NCBI GenBank assembly: GCA_000149225.2
Contig: CM000694.1
Coordinates: 1,737,623 to 1,801,622, forward strand
DNA from: Lachancea kluyveri NRRL Y-12651
Taxonomy: Eukaryota; Ascomycota; Saccharomycetes; Saccharomycetales; Saccharomycetaceae
DNA length: 64,000 bases
Direction: 5' to 3'
Below are positions 58,651 through 64,000 of the stretch, in pieces. The notes below the pieces were generated by a model. That model was given only the letters and a program-made list of their open reading frames with translations. It was not told the DNA's origin and searched no databases. The translations under genes and the position numbers were made by a program. Positions within the stretch are counted from its first letter, which is position 1, and each line of letters begins with the position of its first letter.

Positions 58651-59671
58651 GAAGGCTGGCCTCACACCTTTTCGTATCCAGACAGGTTTTAACGCTGATA
58701 TGTATCTTTGAAACTATACGTACTTCGAATTCTTTAATTTATTATTTACTGAAACGAATAATCGTAGTTATACTTGGTCAACAGAGGAGTGGTCTTTTTG
58801 GTGATTGGTCTTTTACGCTACATATTTTTTTTATCTTTTTTTTTTTGTTTACACTTGGGTATTTGATATTTGTTTACATGATGCCGTTAAAAAATGTAGT
58901 GGAAATCCAAACATAAACCAGTCATAAAAACAATGTGAATATTACAAGATTCTAACGCCAAGAGATCGATTTCACTATTTAAACACAAGAAATTGATACG
59001 AAAATAATTTTTGTACCTGGCTGTTGAAATAACCCAACCATTCACGTTGATACACAAGTTTGGCTCAAATAGGTTATACGAAATCTATGACCTTGGTTTA
59101 ATAATAGGAGAACGATAACGTTCTCATAAAAATGTTATGACATAAACTTTAAATTAAAGTTGCTGCCTCCGCTGCTTCTGCTACTTCTTTTTTTTTTGTA
59201 TTTCAAGAGTATCTTCCATATAAACTTGTGCACAATATACAAACAGGGCCATGGTAATAATAAATTACTGGGCATGTTACTGCACGTGGATGTAAGTATA
59301 CCAAAAGAACCCCGTAGCATGGGCTAATCAAGGTTCCAGAGATTTTTTGAAGCCAAATACTCGAGCTTTATTTACCGATTTAAAGATCTTTCATGTATCC
59401 TTTACGTGCACCCCCGCCCCACCTACATTCTTATCCATCAGCTAATTGTCACCACCTGCAATTAAGATAGAGCTTGAGAACCAATGTGTGTAGGATGTCC
59501 TCTAAGGAAAGCCAACAGAAAAGTTGATAGAATATTTGGATACATCAAAAATGTGTAGCAGTTTCTTTACAATCCCATCCCCTCCGCCAAGCACGTATTG
59601 GCATTGAAAAGTCATGTGCAATAATACTAACGATATATACCCAGCAACAAACTTTACTAACCAAGCAATAA
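58651..59671. other. Mannosyltransferase to tRNA-Leu spacer
   Basis: About 1 kb with no supported gene. Short ORFs on both strands are AT-rich. CACGTG is at 59283-59288, and a further ACGTGCAC lies at 59403-59410. Confidence 0.5.
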
Positions 59672-59778
59672 GAGAGTTTGGCCGAGTGGTTAAGGCGTCA
59701 GATTTAGGCTTTACGCAAGTAAAAAAGCTAAACACTCTGATATCTACGGATGCGCGGGTTCGAATCCCGTAGCTCTCA
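59672..59778 (+). tRNA. tRNA-Leu (UAG), with intron
   Basis: 107 nt with a long variable arm (GATATCTACGGATGC), typical of leucine. Acceptor arms GAGAGTT/AGCTCTC pair. Anticodon TAG lies in ATTTAGG, followed by a 26-nt intron that contains TTTACGCAAGTAAA, able to form a hairpin. A T-run terminator follows. No LTR lies upstream, unlike at most tRNAs here. Confidence 0.94.
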
Positions 59779-60132
59779 TTATCTTTTTGTATTTTTCACT
59801 CCGTACTATTTTCCGCACTGCGGAGTGAAAAACTCGGAGTATATAGTGATATTTAAACCATAGTAATCGCTTTAGGCGGCCGACAAGTATCTTTAAATTT
59901 GCCTTATTTTTAGTTGTTACCTATCATACTATTATAGGCTTTGTCTGATGGACTTTACCCACACTATGATCTATGAAAGGACGGATTGTTTAAGAGGGGA
60001 AGGCTGGAATAATCGAGTACCGTTATATGTACATGTTTCGGCTTTTATCAGAACATGAAAAAAATCGCAATCTCGAGCGTAACATAGACCCTCCAATCAA
60101 CACAACCTCTACAAAAAGTTAAGCACGTTATA

Positions 60133-61104
60133 ATGTCTGAACTAGCCCAGGTCCTACCGCAACCATCTTATGTAAAGTCAATTTTGAAAAATGATTCCAA
60201 CGTTGCGTTTTTGGCCGGTGGTCTAGCGGGTGCTGTATCACGAACCGTCGTTTCTCCATTCGAGAGAGTAAAAATCCTATTACAGGTTCAAAACTCTACT
60301 ACAGCGTACAACCAGGGTATAGTCGGTGCTGTAAGGCAAGTTTACAGAGAAGAAGGTACTCCCGGATTGTTCAGAGGCAACGGCCTAAACTGTATCAGAA
60401 TCTTCCCATACAGTGCAGTACAATTTGTCGTTTATGAAGCCTGCAAAAAACACTTCTTCCACGTCGATGGCTCAAAGGGAAGAGAACAATTGCAAAACTG
60501 GCAAAGGCTATTTAGTGGAGCTCTATGTGGTGGGTGTAGCGTTTTAGCAACGTATCCTTTGGATTTGGTAAGAACAAGACTATCGATCCAAACAGCCAAC
60601 TTGACCAAATTGTCCAAGTCTAGAGCTCACAATATTTCCAAACCTCCGGGAGTTTGGGACTTGTTATGCAGGACTTACAAGGAAGAAGGAGGCATCAAAG
60701 GTTTATACCGAGGTGTCTGGCCTACAAGTTTGGGAGTTGTCCCCTATGTCGCTTTAAACTTTGCTGTTTACGAACAATTTAAAGAGTTCATGCCCGAAGG
60801 CACTGATAACACATTGGCAAATTTTTATAAGCTGTCCATCGGTGCCCTCAGTGGTGGAGTAGCACAAACCGTAACGTATCCCTTTGATTTACTAAGAAGG
60901 AGGTTCCAGGTGCTGGCAATGGGCGGGAACGAGCTAGGCTTTCGATACAAAAGTGTGATGGATGCATTGATCACAATTGGTAAAACTGAAGGCTTTAGGG
61001 GCTACTACAAAGGTTTGACTGCCAACTTGTTCAAAGTCATCCCATCTACAGCCGTGAGTTGGCTGGTATACGAAGTTGTATGTGACTTGATGCATGTTTG
61101 GTAA
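60133..61104 (+). CDS. Mitochondrial carrier, YPR011C-type APS/PAPS transporter
   Basis: 323 residues (326 in S. cerevisiae YPR011C). Three carrier repeats, each with the Px[DE]xx[KR] signature: SPFERVK, YPLDLVR and YPFDLLR, with six membrane spans. Conserved LAGGLAGAVSRT and GLTANLFKVIPSTAVSWLVYE. The S. cerevisiae protein moves adenosine 5'-phosphosulfate and PAPS across the inner membrane, linked to thermotolerance and methionine metabolism. It is followed by MIN8, exactly as YPR011C and YPR010C-A, on the same strand. Confidence 0.94.
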   Translation: MSELAQVLPQPSYVKSILKNDSNVAFLAGGLAGAVSRTVVSPFERVKILLQVQNSTTAYNQGIVGAVRQVYREEGTPGLFRGNGLNCIRIFPYSAVQFVVYEACKKHFFHVDGSKGREQLQNWQRLFSGALCGGCSVLATYPLDLVRTRLSIQTANLTKLSKSRAHNISKPPGVWDLLCRTYKEEGGIKGLYRGVWPTSLGVVPYVALNFAVYEQFKEFMPEGTDNTLANFYKLSIGALSGGVAQTVTYPFDLLRRRFQVLAMGGNELGFRYKSVMDALITIGKTEGFRGYYKGLTANLFKVIPSTAVSWLVYEVVCDLMHVW

Positions 61105-61431
61105 AAGAAACCTTATGATTTAATGTGAAAAATAAGAAACTTGTGTTAACATTCCATTTCTCTTTTTTTTTTTTTTTTTTTCTCTTTCTGTAGTTTGTCA
61201 GTTATTCATTTAATGATATTGAGTTTATTACTTTTAGCCAATCAAATACCAGGGATTTTTCAAGGGTCGTGCGACGTAAAAACGACACCTGATATCTCAG
61301 CTTTCTCTCGCCATGAAAATTTTCCTTTTTTCGGGTGAAACGGATTGAGAATAAAGCTACTTCTTTCCAAGATTCTGCTTATTGGATAAACTTCAAATCT
61401 ACAGATTCTTTGACAGAGCAACTATATTACA
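61105..61431 (+). promoter_or_regulatory. YPR011C-MIN8 spacer, MIN8 promoter
   Basis: About 330 bp. It starts with a T-run around 61160-61180 (YPR011C 3' end). GCCAATCA at 61237-61244 resembles a CCAAT/Hap site, and TTATTGGA lies near 61378, both plausible for a mitochondrial gene but unproven. Confidence 0.35.
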
Positions 61432-61972
61432 ATGAGACCAACCCAAATTATTTTGAACGCTGCTGTATGTTTTTTTCCTTTTTTTTCCTTTCAAGTTTTA
61501 GCTCTGGAGGTTTAAAGCTGAAGTTTTTGTCCTAGTAAGAAACGTGAATATATTTGAGAAAACGGGCATGTACGGTTGATGGACGGAAGGAGGTACTATT
61601 CACGATACAGTTGTTATTATCAAACGTCAATTAGTGATAGTCTAAAAAGGGATGCTGGACATATCCATGTGCCTCTCCACCCGATACCCATAGATTTTCC
61701 ATTGCAGTGGGACTCACAGAAACAGTCAACCTCAATTCATTAAATCCTTTAGTAATTTTAGTACTAACAGCCGTCTTTTTTAACAGAAGAAGAAGTCTGG
61801 TTTTTCCATTCCAGTTGAACTAACTCCCCTATTTTTGGCTATGGGTGTTGCCTTGGCCTCCGGAACCTGGTTCACTTACAAGAAGTTTGCTTATGACGGA
61901 TCTTTGAGAATTAGCAGAAAGAACCCACAACAATCCGGTTTAGCTGAAGTTCTAGCTCAAGAGAAGGAATGA
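61432..61972 (+). CDS. MIN8: Min8-like small mitochondrial protein, one intron
   Basis: Two exons, 61432-61464 and 61787-61972, encode 72 residues, the same length as S. cerevisiae YPR010C-A/Min8. Exon 1 gives [11 protein letters not shown]; exon 2 gives [16 protein letters not shown] onward to AEVLAQEKE. Donor GTATGT is at 61465-61470, branch point TACTAAC at 61762-61768, and the acceptor AG at 61785-61786, giving a 322-nt intron. The first AG after the branch point (61769-61770) is too near to be used. One membrane helix ([16 protein letters not shown]) is predicted. The S. cerevisiae protein is mitochondrial with no firm function; the COX7C/MINI-like short form suggests an inner-membrane role. 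Confidence 0.9.
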
Positions 61973-62937
61973 TTCTGAGTTATTTTACCTCCACGTTATT
62001 TATTCCTCAGTTTTCTTTTCAACTTTCCCTTCCATATTCTTCTTCATCACATTCCACAGAAACAAACATTTTCAACCAGACGCATGGCAGGCTGATCATG
62101 CAATAATCATTTTTTATTCAAAAAAAAAAAAACAACAAAAAAACATAAACACATTCATGGATTAAAATCAAAGTCAAAACAAATGATATTTAAAGTAATG
62201 AGCGTTTGAGATTTCCACCATGACACTCAGAGAGATCTCTCGAACATGTGACTATGTAGGAGCTATTTAAGAAAAAAACTATGTCAGACAACATATATTC
62301 TCCTGTACATGTCTCAATAAGTTCCTTAAACCGGGAATGATAATACCACAAAACTCTCTCGACTGACAACCATGTATCGTAAAAAACTGCTAGAATAGAC
62401 ACATGTGAATAATGTTGCATGGCTTACTTTTTTGCGAAGTTTAAAAAAATGGCAAGTTTTCCTATGTGATGTTGTATATATCCGCTTCTACAGTTATCGT
62501 TCATGTCCTTTCCCTCTTCTCTTCTTTTCTTTCCAACAACCGTAAAGTCTCAGTTTATGTAACCGAATCAAGAAAATTTCGTGTTTCTTGTCATCAAACG
62601 ACAGAAGTAATAAGTTACTTGGGATTCTATTCAGCGCATATTTTGAGGTCCCCGGGAAAGACCCTTTACTCCAAGATAATCTAAAATAGGACTTCCGTCA
62701 TTTAATTCTAAACAGTTGTTACATACTCGTCTTTCGCTTGGAAAGGGCACATGCACCGACAAAATGGCCAAATTCAAGTGCTGAAGAAAACACAAGTTGT
62801 AGTAGAATTAATAACGGACACAAAAGCTTAGGGGAGAAAAAAAGGTCTAATTAGGAATATGAAATGGAGTTTAAATAGTGGAAAGGAATGCAACAGAAGC
62901 TGGATTGAGTACGATCAACGCATCAACTCGGAACATT
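61973..62937. other. MIN8-permease convergent spacer
   Basis: About 960 bp between convergent genes, with an A-rich run near 62120. No gene is supported. In S. cerevisiae RPA135 (YPR010C) would come next; it is not here, so the YPR synteny ends at MIN8. Confidence 0.5.
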
Positions 62938-64000
62938 CTAATCAGAATGACTGCCACGGCTAACACCAGATATATTAATATTATTCTTATAGTCTAAGCT
63001 AGATTGAGAGTTCATTTGTTTCTCTCTTGCAGCCTCCTGGCTTTTTGCGCTCATAACGTGACTAATCATTGGGGAGTTGTGACCATCTAGCACACTCAAG
63101 TTTTCTTGCTGAAGCTCAATATCGTCCATCAACTCTTCGTCGAGTTCTTGGGGCAAAAATAGGTTTAAGATGATGGCAACAATACCGGCAACGGCAAAGC
63201 CAGACTCCATGACTAGGACAATTGCGTTGAAGAACCCTTGTAAGGCTTTATTTTCTCCAGAGTAAGTAAAGACGTAAGAAAACCAATCTGGAACTAAAAC
63301 GGCACCTAAACCTGGTAGGAGAGCAGCGGTTAGCACAAATCTGTCCCTTCTAGTGAATGGGATAGAGGAAATGATCTTCAAACCGGAGACAGCAACACTG
63401 GTGAACAAGAAAGTAGTCATACCACCCAAGACTGGCTTAGGGATGGCAACCAAAGCGGCACCAAACTTGGAAAAGATGCCCATAACGAACAGGAAGAAGC
63501 AACACCAGTAACCGACCTGTCTGTTGGCACACTTTGTCAAGGAAATGACACCGTTGTTCTGGGCAAAAGTGGACATTGGTGGCATGGTGAATAAAGCGGA
63601 TAGAACACCGCCTAGACCATCGGACAAGACAGCGCCTTGAATACGAGACTCATACTTTGGACCTTCAACTTCCAAACGGGAAACATCGCAAGTGGCAGTA
63701 ACATCACCAATACATTCCTGAGCCAGGACTATGTACACAACGAGCATCGGTAACACCGCTGGACCATAGACACTCAGTGGGAAAGTATGGACCCATAAGA
63801 ACGTGGCAGCTGGTGCTGCGTCAATCGAAGTACGGCTGAAGTAACCACATGCAGCTGCAACAATACAGCCAACCAAAAGGCCGACGATGACGGCGCACGA
63901 TTTCATTATCGGAGAGCCCCATTTCTCGCAAAGTATAATCGTCAAGAAAACCAGGAACCCTAGACCAACAAACCTAGCAGATCCCCATTGTCCGGCCATT
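62938..64000 (-). CDS. NAT/NCS2 purine permease (UapA/UapC-like), C-terminal part
   Basis: 353 codons of a longer gene running off the right edge; the Met at 63999 is internal. The NAT signature QNNGVISLTK (63532-63561) fits [Q/E]NxGxxxxT[R/K] and aligns with the purine-binding motif of Aspergillus UapA (QNNGVIALTR). About eight membrane spans are visible, with the GQWGSARFVGLGFLVF start and the conserved AQEC before TM8. UapA-type carriers take up uric acid and xanthine with protons. The tail is acidic (LDEELMDDIELQQEN) and may be a sorting or ubiquitin region. S. cerevisiae has no NAT family member, as I recall, so this is an extra gene relative to it. Confidence 0.9.
   Translation of the reverse strand, partial: MAGQWGSARFVGLGFLVFLTIILCEKWGSPIMKSCAVIVGLLVGCIVAAACGYFSRTSIDAAPAATFLWVHTFPLSVYGPAVLPMLVVYIVLAQECIGDVTATCDVSRLEVEGPKYESRIQGAVLSDGLGGVLSALFTMPPMSTFAQNNGVISLTKCANRQVGYWCCFFLFVMGIFSKFGAALVAIPKPVLGGMTTFLFTSVAVSGLKIISSIPFTRRDRFVLTAALLPGLGAVLVPDWFSYVFTYSGENKALQGFFNAIVLVMESGFAVAGIVAIILNLFLPQELDEELMDDIELQQENLSVLDGHNSPMISHVMSAKSQEAAREKQMNSQSSLDYKNNINISGVSRGSHSD

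Overview
The window is nuclear DNA of a budding yeast of the family Saccharomycetaceae. The genes are compact and almost intron-free. The one spliced gene uses GTATGT/TACTAAC signals, and every clear protein has a recognisable Saccharomyces cerevisiae relative except three noted below. Two blocks interleave genes that S. cerevisiae carries on two separate chromosomes: POM33-HIF1-CDC3-SPA2-MRPL15, and ROK1-ATP20-MCM4-RLF2-SPO74-DSS4-TIF6. Such single-track order is expected in a lineage that split before the yeast whole-genome duplication (Torulaspora, Zygosaccharomyces, Lachancea or Kluyveromyces type). A Torulaspora/Zygosaccharomyces-like host is my best guess, not proven. All gene names come from remembered family sequences and gene order; no database was searched.

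Layout. 1-2.4 kb: end of FUS3, then ACH1. 2.6-14.4 kb: a tRNA and retrotransposon landing zone with tRNA-Ile, a Ty1/Ty2-like element, tRNA-His, tRNA-Pro, nested solo LTRs, MDP1, tRNA-Lys, SNA4 and a second tRNA-Pro inside an inverted duplication. 14.6-21.3 kb: SSA2, POM33, HIF1 and CDC3. 21.9-26.7 kb: a large multi-MBD copper-type P1B ATPase, a solo LTR and tRNA-Phe, lying inside an otherwise conserved CDC3-SPA2-MRPL15 block. 27.3-47.8 kb: SPA2, MRPL15, ROK1, ATP20, a vacuolar carboxypeptidase (ATG42), MCM4, RLF2, a probable SPO74, DSS4 and TIF6. 47.8-57.2 kb: two tandem C2H2 zinc-finger genes (YPR015C/CMR3 type) with very long gene-poor flanks. 57.2-64 kb: a divergent GT62 mannosyltransferase, tRNA-Leu, the YPR011C carrier, the spliced small gene MIN8, and a partial NAT/UapA-type purine permease.

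The most notable points are: (1) the Ty element closely resembles Saccharomyces Ty1/Ty2 although the host looks pre-duplication; (2) its two LTRs are of different subtypes, it has no target-site duplication, and it sits exactly at a synteny break between two tRNA genes; (3) a ~290-bp inverted duplication carries an intron-containing tRNA-Pro gene at both ends of the MDP1-SNA4 segment; (4) a hidden SPO74 is supported by two-track gene order plus a perfect middle-sporulation element; (5) three genes (copper ATPase, fourth GT62 member, NAT permease) have no evident S. cerevisiae ortholog. Several starts were moved from TTG/GTG to the first ATG. Promoter motifs fit gene function at ROK1, TIF6, MCM4, RLF2, SSA2, ATP20, SPO74 and the copper ATPase.
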